Of a stretch of DNA of 64,000 nucleotides, positions 25,929 through 35,949 are shown piece after piece; position 1 is the stretch's first letter, and each line of letters starts with the position of its first letter. Both the position numbers and the translations under genes were made by a program. The DNA comes from Gordonibacter faecis (lineage in GTDB: Bacteria; Actinomycetota; Coriobacteriia; Coriobacteriales; Eggerthellaceae): the NCBI RefSeq assembly GCF_030077735.1, contig NZ_JASJEU010000019.1, forward strand, positions 1 to 64,000, read 5' to 3'. The notes beneath the pieces are model-generated. The model ran no database searches. It saw only the letters and a program-made list of their open reading frames with translations, and was not told the DNA's origin.

Positions 25929-26900
25929 ATGGCCCTTAACTTCCAACAGAACGGTTCGGCATCAATGAGACGGGTGCTTCTCGTCGTGCTGCTTGTTGCC
26001 TCCCTGGCGCTGGCGACGCTCTACGCGCGCGAGGGTGAAAACGGCCCGCTGCACACCGTGCAAAACGCGGTGGCCGGTGCCGTGGCGCCGTTCAAGTTCG
26101 CCGGTGCGGCGGTTGATGATGCCACCTCGTCGATGGGCGACGGCTTGGCCGACCTCACGGCTGACGAAACCTCGCTCACTAGCCTGCGCGAAGAAAACCA
26201 GCAGCTCCGCAACCTCCTGTCCCAGGCCGACGAGTACAAGCAGGAAGCCGAGCGCCTGGAAGGCTTGCTGAACCTCAAGAACTCCTACGACATTGACGGC
26301 GTGGCCGCGCGCGTGGTGGGCAAGAGCATCGAGGCGTATGACCAGTTCATTACCATTGATGCGGGCTCGGCTGATGGCGTGAATACCGGCATGACGGTGA
26401 TGGGTTCCTCGGGCGTGATTGGGCAGGTGTTCCGCACGACGGAGCGCACGGCTGATGTGCGCCTGCTCACGGATTCGAAGTCGGGCGCGGCGGCGCTCGT
26501 GCAGTCAAGCCGGGCCGAGGGTATCGTGCGCGGCTCGCTTGAGGGCCTACTGTATTTGGAGAACATCGACGAAACGAAGGTGCCGCAGGTGGGCGATGTC
26601 ATTGTGACGTCGGGCCTCGGCGGCAGCTACGTGCGCGGCCTCATTATTGGCACCGTGGTGCGCGTGGACACGGCTGCGGGCAACGCCACGGGGCGCATTG
26701 TGGTGTCGCCGAACGACACCGCCGCCTCGCTTGAAGAAGTGCTGGTGGTGAAAAGCCTGAACTCCGAAGGCGCGCTGGGCAACACGGCGCAGAACGGCGG
26801 CAACGCGAATGCTTCTGGCGACGCAGGCACCACCGATGGCGATGGCGACGCCACGCAGGACGGCACCAACGACGACCAGGAAGGGGGCGAAACCTCATGA
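25929..26900 (+). CDS. mreC: Rod-shape-determining protein MreC
   Basis: The 323-residue protein has a cytoplasmic stub, one membrane helix (VLLVVLLVASLALATLY), a coiled coil (LREENQQLRNLLSQADEYKQEAERL, split across about 90-115) and the beta-rich MreC core (VVGKSIEAYDQFITIDAGS, GMTVMGSSGVIGQV). A Gly/Asn/Asp-rich tail ends the protein. It bridges MreB/RodA and PBP2 in the periplasmic-side space. Its stop overlaps the mreD start. Confidence 0.93.
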   Translation: MALNFQQNGSASMRRVLLVVLLVASLALATLYAREGENGPLHTVQNAVAGAVAPFKFAGAAVDDATSSMGDGLADLTADETSLTSLREENQQLRNLLSQADEYKQEAERLEGLLNLKNSYDIDGVAARVVGKSIEAYDQFITIDAGSADGVNTGMTVMGSSGVIGQVFRTTERTADVRLLTDSKSGAAALVQSSRAEGIVRGSLEGLLYLENIDETKVPQVGDVIVTSGLGGSYVRGLIIGTVVRVDTAAGNATGRIVVSPNDTAASLEEVLVVKSLNSEGALGNTAQNGGNANASGDAGTTDGDGDATQDGTNDDQEGGETS

Positions 26901-27421
26901 GTGAGACCCGTGATCGCGTGGCGCTGATAGTGGGCGCGGTGCTGGCGGTGCTTTTGCAGGTGATGCTTGCCCCCAACATTGCCGTGTTTGCGGCCATGCC
27001 GAACTTCGTGGCGGTGTACGCGCTGCTGGTGGCTATTGTGCGTCCGACCACGTCCGGCCCGGTGCTGCCCTTCGTGCTGGGACTGACGTTTGACCTCGTG
27101 TCGGGTGGCCCGGTGGGGGCTATGGCGTTTCTGCTGGTCCTGGTCACGTTTTTGGCGTCGCGCGCCTTTATGGTGCTCGACAACGATACGCTGTTCATGC
27201 CGCTGGTTATTTTCATGGTAGGCATGCTGGTGGTGGAGACGCTCTACGGCGCGCTGCTGATGGCGTTTGGTTTTGATGCCGGAGCGCTTGACGTGTTCAT
27301 CTACCGCGCGCTGCCGTGTGCGCTCTACGACTGCGCCATCGGCCTCATCCTCTATCCGCTTGCCGCGCGCGTGCTCGCTCTGGCCACTCCTGCCCAGCCC
27401 GGCTCGCCGCACCTCCGCTAA
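26897..27421 (+). CDS. mreD: Rod-shape-determining membrane protein MreD
   Basis: A 174-residue, very hydrophobic protein with about five membrane segments, ATGA-overlapping mreC. The segment LPFVLGLTFDLVSGGPVGAMAF matches the conserved MreD region. Part of the elongasome membrane complex. Confidence 0.88.
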   Translation: MSETRDRVALIVGAVLAVLLQVMLAPNIAVFAAMPNFVAVYALLVAIVRPTTSGPVLPFVLGLTFDLVSGGPVGAMAFLLVLVTFLASRAFMVLDNDTLFMPLVIFMVGMLVVETLYGALLMAFGFDAGALDVFIYRALPCALYDCAIGLILYPLAARVLALATPAQPGSPHLR

Positions 27422-27433
27422 GGGGCGTCTCGT

Positions 27434-29620
27434 ATGGTAGCCGCCCTCATCGCCGCAGCCATCACGTTGGTGGTGGCCCTCGTGGTCATCGTTGTTGTAT
27501 TCGCCGTGCGTAACCGTACGAAAACGCCCTATGCTGGCCAGAAGAAAAAAGATGTGCGCTCGGTGGGTAACGTGGGCGTGTCCTCGTCGCTGGGGGCGGG
27601 CGGCAAACACGGGGGTGGCGGTTCGTCCGCACCGCGCGTGTCTTCGTCGCAGCCGGCGTCCAAAAAGCCTGCTGATGGGCTCAAGTCCCGCTTCGCTGCC
27701 ATTGGTGTGCTGGCGGCGGCTATCTTCGGTTCGCTTTCCGTGAAGCTGTGGAGCATGCAGGTGATGTCGTCGGAATACTACGCCGGCCTCTCCGCTGAGA
27801 ACAAGTACACCGTGGTGCCCACGCCCGCGCCTCGCGGCTGCATCTACGATGCCGACGGCGTGGCTCTCGTGAAGAACCGCTCGATGCTTACCGTGTTGGC
27901 TGATGCCGATGTGGCGAGCGATCGTGATGTGGTGCAGCGCTTATCCACGGTGCTTGGACTGCCTTATAACGTGGTGCGCCAACGCATTCAAGATGCCACC
28001 TCAGGTGCGCAAAGCCAGCGCGTGGTGGTAAGTGATGCGCGTCTGCGCGACGTGGCCTTTATTTCCGAACACGCCGATGCGTTTAAGGGTGTGTCGGTTG
28101 AAACGCGCACGGTGCGCGAGTATCCCTTCGGTGCTCTGGCAGCCCATGTGGTGGGCTACACGGGAGCAGTGAATGAGAAGAACCTGGCGTCTGCGAGCAA
28201 CGGACGTACCATTGAGCTCGGTGACTCAGTGGGGCAGGCGGGCGTGGAATACGTTTACGACGACCTGTTGGCGGGTGACCATGGCCAGCGTACCGTCATC
28301 GCCGATGCTGACGGCAACGTGGTGGAAGTGGAAAGCGAAACGCAGCCCACGCGTGGCTCCGATGTGACGCTCACCATTAAAGCACCCGTGCAGTACGTGT
28401 GTGATCGCGCCCTTGCTGCGCTCATCGCTCCTGAAAACGGTACCATTGGCACCGGCAAAGGCTGTGCGGGCGCAGTGGTAGTCATGGATGTGCGCGACGG
28501 CGGTATAGCGGCACTGGCGAGTTATCCCACGTTTGAACCTGGCTTGCTCACCGGCAGTATTTCTAACGAGGTGTGGGATACCTACGATTCGGATGAGTCG
28601 TACCATCCTCTGCTCGACCGCGTCGTTCAGGGCGAATACCCCGCTGCCTCCACGTTTAAGGCATTCACCGGTTTGGCCGCCCTCAAGTATGGCTTCGCCG
28701 GTGGCGGCAGAACGTGGGATTGCGGTGGCTCGTGGGATGGGTGGCATACCGGCGTGGAACAGAAGTGCTGGAACCACTCCGGCCACGGCATACTTGATTT
28801 CCGCGGCGGTATTGTGAATTCATGCGACGTGGTGTTCTACGACATCGCGAAAAGCTTCTTCGATGCAAGTGTCCTTGGAGGTAATGCACACCCCACCGTG
28901 AGCGATACGGCCATGCAGGACGAGGTGGAGAAGTACGGCTTCGGTAAAAAGACGGGCATCGATCTTCCTGGTGAAACGGTTGGTCGTATTCCCACGCCGG
29001 AGTGGAAGGCCGAGCGCTGGCGTGATGTGCCGGCGGAGATTCCCTGGAAGGGTGGCGACTCTACGAACATGGTTATCGGCCAGGGAGATGTGTTGGTCAC
29101 ACCCTTGCAGGTGGCCGTGGCGTACGGTGCTATTGCAACCGGTAAGCTTATGAAGCCGCATGTGCTGAAAGAGGTGCGCAACGCAAGTGGGGCCGTAGCG
29201 GCTACGGTGGAACCAGAAGTTGTTGGCGAACCTGACGTTGATCAGGCGAACCTTAACATCGTACGCGACGCGTTGCGTGGGGTAGGTACCGAAAACGCCG
29301 AGTTGGTGGCACTGTTCAACCAGTTCGGACTTGACCCGGCCACGGTAGCTTGCAAGACCGGTACCGGTGAGAAGGCGGGCCAGGAGGATTACGCCTGGTT
29401 TGCGTGCTATGCCCCCTACGACGACCCCAAGTACGTGGTAGCCTGCGTGGTGGAGCAGGGCGGTGGCGGTTCAGCCGTAGGTGCACCGCTCGGCATTGAA
29501 GTGCTGGCCGCGGCGCTCAAGTGTGATGCAGGCGAACTGACCGAGGTGGCACCGGTAGCAGGATCCACCGGCAAGTCGCAACCGCTGGCCACGTCGGGTT
29601 CCTCGGGACGAACCGACTAG
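27434..29620 (+). CDS. mrdA: Class B penicillin-binding protein 2 (elongasome transpeptidase)
   Basis: The 728-residue protein has an N-terminal membrane helix, a Ser/Gly-rich stretch, and a second hydrophobic segment near 95-115. The pedestal domain begins PAPRGCIYDADGVALVKNRS. The transpeptidase domain has SxxK as STFK (about 406), SCD for the SxN-type motif, and KTGTG (about 642). It crosslinks lateral peptidoglycan with RodA. The double hydrophobic N-terminus is longer than the E. coli protein and may fold differently. Confidence 0.92.
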   Translation: MVAALIAAAITLVVALVVIVVVFAVRNRTKTPYAGQKKKDVRSVGNVGVSSSLGAGGKHGGGGSSAPRVSSSQPASKKPADGLKSRFAAIGVLAAAIFGSLSVKLWSMQVMSSEYYAGLSAENKYTVVPTPAPRGCIYDADGVALVKNRSMLTVLADADVASDRDVVQRLSTVLGLPYNVVRQRIQDATSGAQSQRVVVSDARLRDVAFISEHADAFKGVSVETRTVREYPFGALAAHVVGYTGAVNEKNLASASNGRTIELGDSVGQAGVEYVYDDLLAGDHGQRTVIADADGNVVEVESETQPTRGSDVTLTIKAPVQYVCDRALAALIAPENGTIGTGKGCAGAVVVMDVRDGGIAALASYPTFEPGLLTGSISNEVWDTYDSDESYHPLLDRVVQGEYPAASTFKAFTGLAALKYGFAGGGRTWDCGGSWDGWHTGVEQKCWNHSGHGILDFRGGIVNSCDVVFYDIAKSFFDASVLGGNAHPTVSDTAMQDEVEKYGFGKKTGIDLPGETVGRIPTPEWKAERWRDVPAEIPWKGGDSTNMVIGQGDVLVTPLQVAVAYGAIATGKLMKPHVLKEVRNASGAVAATVEPEVVGEPDVDQANLNIVRDALRGVGTENAELVALFNQFGLDPATVACKTGTGEKAGQEDYAWFACYAPYDDPKYVVACVVEQGGGGSAVGAPLGIEVLAAALKCDAGELTEVAPVAGSTGKSQPLATSGSSGRTD

Positions 29621-29637
29621 GAAGGGAGGGATACGCT

Positions 29638-30855
29638 ATGGCGCAACCGCCGCAGATAGATACCGTGCGCGCACCCGACAGGTCTGTGTCCGATGCCACG
29701 CGTACGCGCAGGTTTCCCTCGCTTAACCTGCCGCTTCTTGTGGTGGTGGTCCTTCTGTCGGGCTATGGGTTGGTGATTTTATATTCAGCGGTGCAGGGCG
29801 AAGAACGCTTCGAATTCTCAAAGCAGTTGGTCGGCGTGGCTTTGGGTGTGGTGGCCATGATAATTATGTGGCGCTTCGACTACCGTCGCTTGTCGGAAGC
29901 AACGACCTTCCTTCTCGTCGTGAATGTGGTGCTTATCCTCTCGCCCCACATTCCCATCATCGGCACCGATGCGGGAACAAGTACCTATTCGTGGATTAAC
30001 GTGGGCATTCAAGTGCAGCCTGGCGAGTTCGCGAAGCTGACCGTCATTTTGTTGGATGCAAGTGTGGTGGCGCGCTACGGTGGGCGGCTCGACGACCCGC
30101 GCGAGTATTGCAAGGCGCTCGGCATTATGCTGATACCATTTTTGTGCATCATGACACAGCCCGACTTGGGAACCGGCCTGGTGTATCTGTTCATTGGGGC
30201 GGTGGCCTTGGTTGCGGGCGGTGCGCGACTCAAGTTCTTGCTGATTACCCTCCTGGCGGGTGTGGTGGCCATCGCGTGCGTGTTTGCAGTGGATGAAGTC
30301 ATCAAGAATGCGACGGGCGATTACAAGCTACTTAAGCAGTATCAACGTAACCGTTTGCTAGTGTTTCTTGATCCCGACATCGACCCGACGGGTACCAGTT
30401 ACAATCTTAAACAGGCGCAGATTGCTATTGGTTCCGGCGGGTTGTTTGGACAGGGCTACATGCAGGGCTCGCAGCACGCGCTTCATATTTTGCCTGAAGC
30501 ACCGACCGACTTTATCTTCTGCGTACTGGCTGAAGAGCTTGGGTTTTTCGGTGTAATGGCGCTGATAGCGCTGTATGTTTCACTCGTTTTGATAAGCTTG
30601 CGCATAGCTGGTGCGGCCGCTGATTTATTCGGTATGCTTATCGTGATGTGTGCTATAGGTATGTGGTTGTTCCAGATACTTGAGAATATTGGCATGACCT
30701 GTGGGCTTATGCCTATCACCGGCATCCCCTTGCCGTTTGTGAGCTATGGCTCGTCGTTCATGTTGTTGAACTTCGCGCTGATAGGGCTCATTGGCTCGGT
30801 GTGGGCCCATAACAATACGAGTGGGAAGAAGGGCAGCTATGCAACTACCCGTTGA
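29638..30855 (+). CDS. rodA: SEDS peptidoglycan glycosyltransferase RodA
   Basis: The 405-residue polytopic protein has about ten membrane helices and family segments YSWINVGIQVQPGEFAKL, TQPDLGTGLVYLFI, QYQRNRLLVFLDPDID and the C-terminal MPITGIPLPFVSYGSS. It polymerises lipid II glycan strands with PBP2, whose gene lies 17 bases upstream. GGAAGGGAGGG precedes the ATG. Its last bases overlap the next gene. Confidence 0.95.
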   Translation: MAQPPQIDTVRAPDRSVSDATRTRRFPSLNLPLLVVVVLLSGYGLVILYSAVQGEERFEFSKQLVGVALGVVAMIIMWRFDYRRLSEATTFLLVVNVVLILSPHIPIIGTDAGTSTYSWINVGIQVQPGEFAKLTVILLDASVVARYGGRLDDPREYCKALGIMLIPFLCIMTQPDLGTGLVYLFIGAVALVAGGARLKFLLITLLAGVVAIACVFAVDEVIKNATGDYKLLKQYQRNRLLVFLDPDIDPTGTSYNLKQAQIAIGSGGLFGQGYMQGSQHALHILPEAPTDFIFCVLAEELGFFGVMALIALYVSLVLISLRIAGAAADLFGMLIVMCAIGMWLFQILENIGMTCGLMPITGIPLPFVSYGSSFMLLNFALIGLIGSVWAHNNTSGKKGSYATTR

Positions 30856-32059
30856 CGTGAAGGCTGTTATCGACGAGGCGACGAACATCGACGAGGCGCG
30901 CGAAACGCCGCTGTCGGTGAGCGTCTACATTGACGAAACCGCGCCGGGCGACGTGGTGGCTCGCGTGCGTGCCGCCTTTGCGAGCAAGAGTGCTCATGCG
31001 CGCGTGTCGCTGGTGTACCTGGACGGCCGCCCCTTCGCGCCTTTTGTGGGCGACGACATGGCCGTTATCGTGGCCGGACTGTCGCCTGAGGTGGGTGCTC
31101 ATGCCGACGAGTTGCGCGCTGCGGGTGTGCCCGTGATGATTGCCACCTCGTTGCCCGCGCTAGTGAAAGACATCGCTGATGCGCAGGGTCATCCTCTGCC
31201 GCAGGCCGACATTGTGGCTCCTGACGTGCCGCGCGATGCGCGTGCCCTGCCCGCATCGGCGGGATCGGGTGAGCCCTACGCGCTTGACGAGCGCGCCGCC
31301 GCCTCACTCGACCGCCGCATGGGCGAGTGGGTTATCGAGACGTGTCACGACAAGCGGCTGGCTTTCGCGCTGGCCTTCCCGTTTGTGCGCAGGCCCCTGT
31401 CGGTGGACGCCGTGAATGCCACGTCGGTACAAAACGCGGGCATTGGCCTGGTGGTATTCATTCCGGGTGCCGATATGCCCATCATGACACTCAATCAGGC
31501 GAAGATGCTATTGCAAATTGCCGCCGCCTACGGCGAGCCCATGAGTATGGAGCGCGTGAAGGAACTGGCCGCCGTGGTGGGTGGCGCGTTCGCCTGCCGT
31601 TCGGTGGCGCGCCAGCTGGTGGCGTTTGTGCCGGCACTCGGCTGGGCCGTGAAGGCCGCTATTGGTTATACGGGCACGCAGGCCATGGGCCGTGCCGCCA
31701 TCGAGTACTTCGAAGAGGGCGGAAACATTGCGGGTCTGGCTGGTGTGGTGGCCCGCGCACGCGACAAGGCCGTGGAGCTGGCGGAAGATGCTCGCGAGAT
31801 TGCCTGCGGCGACACCGCGCCTGCGGTGGCTGGTGCGACGACGGGCGGGGGCCTTTCCGGAGTTGCGCGCACGGCGGCCGCGAAGGTGAAGGGCGCGGCG
31901 CGCTCCGCTGCGGGCGCTGCGGTGCCGCTGGCTTCGTCGGTGGTGCAGGCAGGTGCTCAGGCGGCAGGTGTGGATGCCAGCGACGTCGCTCGCACTGCGG
32001 CGCGCTCGGTGGCTGACGTGGCCCGTTCCCGCCTTAAGAACTCGCGTTCCTCCCACTAA
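30839..32059 (+). CDS. DUF697-like membrane-associated protein in the elongasome operon
   Basis: The 406-residue protein starts inside the end of rodA (17-base overlap), implying translational coupling. Residues about 180-310 resemble the DUF697/YcjF family, with SVDAVNATSVQNAGIGLVVFIPGAD and GTQAMGRAAIEYFEEGG. The C-terminal about 80 residues are Ala-rich and probably helical (repeated AARSVADVARS/TAAAKVKGAARS-type units). The N-terminal about 150 residues look like a separate alpha/beta domain. Function is unknown; position suggests a link to wall elongation. Confidence 0.7.
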   Translation: MQLPVDVKAVIDEATNIDEARETPLSVSVYIDETAPGDVVARVRAAFASKSAHARVSLVYLDGRPFAPFVGDDMAVIVAGLSPEVGAHADELRAAGVPVMIATSLPALVKDIADAQGHPLPQADIVAPDVPRDARALPASAGSGEPYALDERAAASLDRRMGEWVIETCHDKRLAFALAFPFVRRPLSVDAVNATSVQNAGIGLVVFIPGADMPIMTLNQAKMLLQIAAAYGEPMSMERVKELAAVVGGAFACRSVARQLVAFVPALGWAVKAAIGYTGTQAMGRAAIEYFEEGGNIAGLAGVVARARDKAVELAEDAREIACGDTAPAVAGATTGGGLSGVARTAAAKVKGAARSAAGAAVPLASSVVQAGAQAAGVDASDVARTAARSVADVARSRLKNSRSSH

Positions 32060-32095
32060 CGCTTCCCTGTATATAAGGAAAGAAGGATCATTCCG

Positions 32096-34030
32096 ATGAC
32101 GGACCTCTGGCCGCGCCTCGAGCCGCTGCTCACTGACGCCGAGCGCCCTGCGCGCTACCTCAACCGCGAATGGGGCTGCGTCTACAAGCCCGACGCGCAT
32201 TTCCGCTTCTGCATGGTGTATCCCGACACGTATGAATTGGGGCAGGCGAACCAGGCCGTGCGCATTCTGGTAAATGTGGTGAATGCGGTGGAAGGCATGG
32301 CGGCTGAGCGGGCGTTTCTGCCGGCGCCGGCGTTTTGCGACACGCTGCGCGCGGAGGACATTCCGCTCTTCAGCATTGAGAGCTGCGCGCCGCTGGCTGA
32401 GTTCGATGTGGTGGGTATCACGCTGCCGCACGAGCTGGCGGCCACGAACATTCTGGAAACGCTCGATCTGGCGGGCATTCCGCTGCAGGCAGATGAGCGC
32501 GCCGAGGCCGACCCGTTTGTGCTGGGTGGTGGTCCCTGCGCGTTCAACCCGGAGCCGTACGCGCCGTTCTTCGACGCTGTGTCCATTGGTGAAGGTGAGG
32601 AGGCGGTGCCCGAGGCGCTCTGCCTTATTCGCCAGATGCGCGAGGCGGGGGAGAGCCGCGCGGCCATTCTGCGCGCGCTTGCGCAGGAGCCGGGCTGGTA
32701 CGTGCCGTCGCTCTATCGCTGGCGTAGCGAGGCTGAGGCGCAAGAAGCGGGGTCGTGGATAGAGCCCGTGGAAGAGGGCCTGCCGGTGCGTTTCGAGAAA
32801 CGCCTGTTCACGGGCTTTGCGGAGAGTTCGGGGTGGGAGCCGTGTGTCGTGCCGTTCACCGAGGTGGTGCACGACCGCTTGAACGTGGAGATCCTGCGCG
32901 GGTGCGCGCGCGGGTGTCGCTTCTGCCAGGCGGGCATGATGTATCGCCCCGTGCGCGAGCGCTCGGCCGACAATGTGGTGGAGTCGGTGCTGACGGGTCT
33001 GGCGGAAACGGGCTATGACGAGGTGAGCCTCACGTCGCTTTCATCGACCGACCACTCTCAGATTGCCGACATCCTCACGCGCCTGAACCGCGCGCTCGAC
33101 GGCAAGGGCGTGCGCGTGTCGGTGCCCTCCCAGCGCCTCGATGCCTTTGGCGTGGATATGGCGGGGCTCGTGGCCGGGCAGAAGAAGGGCGGCCTCACGT
33201 TTGCGCCTGAGGCCGGCACGCAGCGGCTGCGCGACGTTATCAATAAGAATGTGACCGAAGATGACCTGTTCGGCGCCTTGGACGCAGCCTTTGCGGCCGG
33301 GTGGCGGCGCTGCAAGTTGTATTTCATGATTGGGCTTCCCACCGAAACCGACGACGACATCAAGGGCATCGCCTCGCTCGCGCAGCGCGCGTACGATCGC
33401 GCAAAGGCGGCCGTGGCCCCCGAGCAGCGCGGCAGCGTGCGCGTGAGCGTGTCGGTGGCGCTGTTCGTGCCGAAGGCGCAGACGCCGTTTCAGTGGGACG
33501 GCCAGATTACGCCTGAAGAGGCGCAGCGCCGCGTGAACCTGTTGCGGCATTCGGTGAAGTACAAGGCGGTTGACGTGCACTGGCACGACCCGTCGACCAG
33601 CTTCGTGGAAGCGGTCATGAGCCGTGGTGGGCGCGAGGCGGCGGCGTGGGTTGAGGCCGCGTGGCGTCGTGGTGCGCGCTTCGACGCATGGACCGAGTGC
33701 TTCAGCGAGGAAGCGTGGCGGGCGGCTGCTGCTGAAACGGGCATCGACCCGGCGGCCGTGGCGCAGACGAGCTATCCGGTGGAACGCGTCATGCCGTGGT
33801 CGCATGTGTCCACCGGTGTGTCGGAGCGCTTTTTGGCGCGCGAGCGGCGTCTTGCCGCCGAGGGTCGCACGACGCCGGACTGCACGTTTGGTGCGTGCTC
33901 GGCGTGCGGTGTGTGCCCTGGGCTCGATGCCGACAACGTGCTGGCCGCTGAGCGCATGGCGCCTGCGCCTTCGGTGGCGGCCGCGGCTGCGGATGTGGCC
34001 GCTTCGGGAGAGGAGGCCCCTCGTGGCTGA
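32096..34030 (+). CDS. Radical SAM protein of the TIGR03960 family
   Basis: The 644-residue protein has an N-terminal B12-binding-like/Rossmann region, then a radical SAM core with the cluster motif RGCARGCRFCQAG (about 270-282, CxxxCxxC) and EAGTQRLRDVIN. C-terminal Cys lie in CTFGACSACGVCPGLD. This family is almost always paired with the DUF2344 protein encoded next, which is fused to it in some lineages. The reaction is not established; a tRNA or ribosome-linked modification has been suspected from gene neighbourhoods. Confidence 0.87.
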   Translation: MTDLWPRLEPLLTDAERPARYLNREWGCVYKPDAHFRFCMVYPDTYELGQANQAVRILVNVVNAVEGMAAERAFLPAPAFCDTLRAEDIPLFSIESCAPLAEFDVVGITLPHELAATNILETLDLAGIPLQADERAEADPFVLGGGPCAFNPEPYAPFFDAVSIGEGEEAVPEALCLIRQMREAGESRAAILRALAQEPGWYVPSLYRWRSEAEAQEAGSWIEPVEEGLPVRFEKRLFTGFAESSGWEPCVVPFTEVVHDRLNVEILRGCARGCRFCQAGMMYRPVRERSADNVVESVLTGLAETGYDEVSLTSLSSTDHSQIADILTRLNRALDGKGVRVSVPSQRLDAFGVDMAGLVAGQKKGGLTFAPEAGTQRLRDVINKNVTEDDLFGALDAAFAAGWRRCKLYFMIGLPTETDDDIKGIASLAQRAYDRAKAAVAPEQRGSVRVSVSVALFVPKAQTPFQWDGQITPEEAQRRVNLLRHSVKYKAVDVHWHDPSTSFVEAVMSRGGREAAAWVEAAWRRGARFDAWTECFSEEAWRAAAAETGIDPAAVAQTSYPVERVMPWSHVSTGVSERFLARERRLAAEGRTTPDCTFGACSACGVCPGLDADNVLAAERMAPAPSVAAAAADVAASGEEAPRG

Positions 34031-34760
34031 TCTTCGCATCTTCCGTTTACGTGTGACCTTTTGCAAGCAGGGGCGGCTTGCGCTGCTGTCGCATCTGGAG
34101 GTGGCGCGCGCTCTTGAGCGGGCCGTGCGTCGCGCTGGTTTGCCGTTCGCCATCAGTCAGGGCTTCTCGCCGCACATGAAGATAGCCTTCGGCGCGGCGC
34201 TTCCCGTGGGAGTGGGTGGCCTGCGCGAGATATTCGACCTGCAACTGACGCGCTACGTGTCGCCTGAACAGGCGCTTGAGGCGCTCCAAGCGGCCAGCGC
34301 CCCCGACCTCATGGTGAAGGAGTGTCACTACATCGAACCCGGCGCGCCGGCCGCGTCCGTGGCGTATCCCGTGAGCACCTATCGCGCGCTTCTGTCCTGT
34401 ACGCCCGAGCACCTTCCGCTCGTTGACGAGGTCACCGTCGTGCGCAAGAAGAAGGAGAAAACGCTGCGCGTGAGCGACTTTGTGGTGGGCGATTTCGACC
34501 TTGCGGGTGCGGTGGTCACGTTCTCGCTGGAGGCCAAACCCACCGGGTCGTTGCGCCCCGATGTGCTGCTGCGCGCCTGCATGGACGCCTACAACGTGCT
34601 GGATGCCGGCGGAGAGCCACCCGTTTCCTTCACGCCGATTGCGAACACGTCGTACGAGCCTGTGAACTTCGCTGAAGCGGCCGCGGCCGACTGCGAGCCC
34701 TGCGTTTCCGGCGATGCCCTGCACGTGGTGTCGCTCACGCGCATCGACCAACGCGCCTAG
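34023..34760 (+). CDS. DUF2344 (TIGR03936) radical SAM-linked protein
   Basis: The 245-residue protein starts at GTG overlapping the radical SAM gene by 8 bases; GAGGAGG lies just upstream. The opening LRVTFCKQGRLALLSHLEVARALERA and GLPFAISQGFSPHMKIAFG are hallmarks of DUF2344. It is the dedicated partner of the radical SAM protein; molecular function is undefined. Confidence 0.88.
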   Translation: MADLRIFRLRVTFCKQGRLALLSHLEVARALERAVRRAGLPFAISQGFSPHMKIAFGAALPVGVGGLREIFDLQLTRYVSPEQALEALQAASAPDLMVKECHYIEPGAPAASVAYPVSTYRALLSCTPEHLPLVDEVTVVRKKKEKTLRVSDFVVGDFDLAGAVVTFSLEAKPTGSLRPDVLLRACMDAYNVLDAGGEPPVSFTPIANTSYEPVNFAEAAAADCEPCVSGDALHVVSLTRIDQRA

Positions 34761-34762
34761 CG

Positions 34763-35683
34763 CTACAGCGCCAGTAGCGCCACCAGTGGGATGGTGACCA
34801 CGCTTGCCACCAGGGTGCCTACGGTGAGGCCCGCGGCGTAGTCGCCTTCGGTGCCGTGCATCTTCGCAATCATGGGCACCACCGTCATGGTGGGCAATGC
34901 CATGAGCAGCACCAGGCTTGTGGTCATGGTGGGGTCGAGCGGCGTGGCCTTCAAGAGCCACCCCGCCGCCACCGGCAGGGCAATCATCTTCACGGCGATG
35001 CCCGCGTAGAGCTCCTTTGACCTCAGCGCGTCTTTCAGGTTGGAGAAGTAGCAGAGGGCACCCAGGTAGAGCATGCACATGGCGCTCGTGCCGTTGGCGA
35101 TGAGCCCCAGCGTATCGCACACAACACCCGGAAGCGGTATGCCTATCAGCACAAACGCGAATGCAAGCGCCATGGCTATCAGGTTCGGGTTCACGAAACT
35201 CTTCGCGTTGATGCGCGCCTTGGTGCCGCTTGCGGTGGCCAGGTAGATGCCGTAAGTCCAAAAGAGCGCCTGGTCGATGATGGAGAACAGTGCCAGGTAG
35301 AGCGGACCCGAATCTGGAAACAGCGCCGCAAGCAGAGGTATGCCCACAAACCCCGTGTTGCCGAAGATGAACGCAAAGCGAAACACCTTTGCCTTGTCGC
35401 CCACCGGGCGCAGGATCTTCGCCAGCACCCACGTGACGGCGATGATCACCACGTAGAACGCGGCGGCCAGACCAATCATGGGTAGGTTCTCAAACACCGT
35501 CTCGCGCGTGGAGCGGCTGTATGTCAGGAAGAACAACATGACGGGCAGCAGCACCTTCGAAATGAGTTTTGCGAAGTCGGGCAAGTAGTCCTTGCGGATG
35601 ACGCCCAGTTTGCTTGCCGCCGCGCCGGTGAGCAGCACAAGAAAAAACACGATCATTTGGTTGAGTACGATGTCGAAAATCAT
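34763..35683 (-). CDS. Auxin efflux carrier (AEC) family transporter
   Basis: A 306-residue polytopic protein with about ten membrane helices. The segments FAFIFGNTGFVGIPLLAALF and SFVNPNLIAMALAFAF are typical AEC sequences. Members export or import small carboxylates; the substrate is not predictable. It ends 2 bases from the DUF2344 gene and is divergent from a TetR regulator that may control it. Confidence 0.88.
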   Translation of the reverse strand: MIFDIVLNQMIVFFLVLLTGAAASKLGVIRKDYLPDFAKLISKVLLPVMLFFLTYSRSTRETVFENLPMIGLAAAFYVVIIAVTWVLAKILRPVGDKAKVFRFAFIFGNTGFVGIPLLAALFPDSGPLYLALFSIIDQALFWTYGIYLATASGTKARINAKSFVNPNLIAMALAFAFVLIGIPLPGVVCDTLGLIANGTSAMCMLYLGALCYFSNLKDALRSKELYAGIAVKMIALPVAAGWLLKATPLDPTMTTSLVLLMALPTMTVVPMIAKMHGTEGDYAAGLTVGTLVASVVTIPLVALLAL

Positions 35684-35949
35684 GGTGAGCCCCTTTGTTC
35701 GCTTGCGAGTTCCTGCAAACGTGTTGTCTGTGGAAAGCGATCCCGCGCGCTCTCCCCAGCGCGCGGTCGTTTACTTGTGGCAGCAATGATACGGTGAGGG
35801 TGAATGTTTGACCTGCGGCGTTGCGTGACGTTCCGCAGCTCTTCGTCTCATAGGGAACAGGTGTGTCCAAAGTGTTCCACTTCTTTCGGGGCGCGGGTGG
35901 GCGTATACTTTGCTCAGTGCGAGCAACAAGGGGAAAGAGGGGACTCGCC

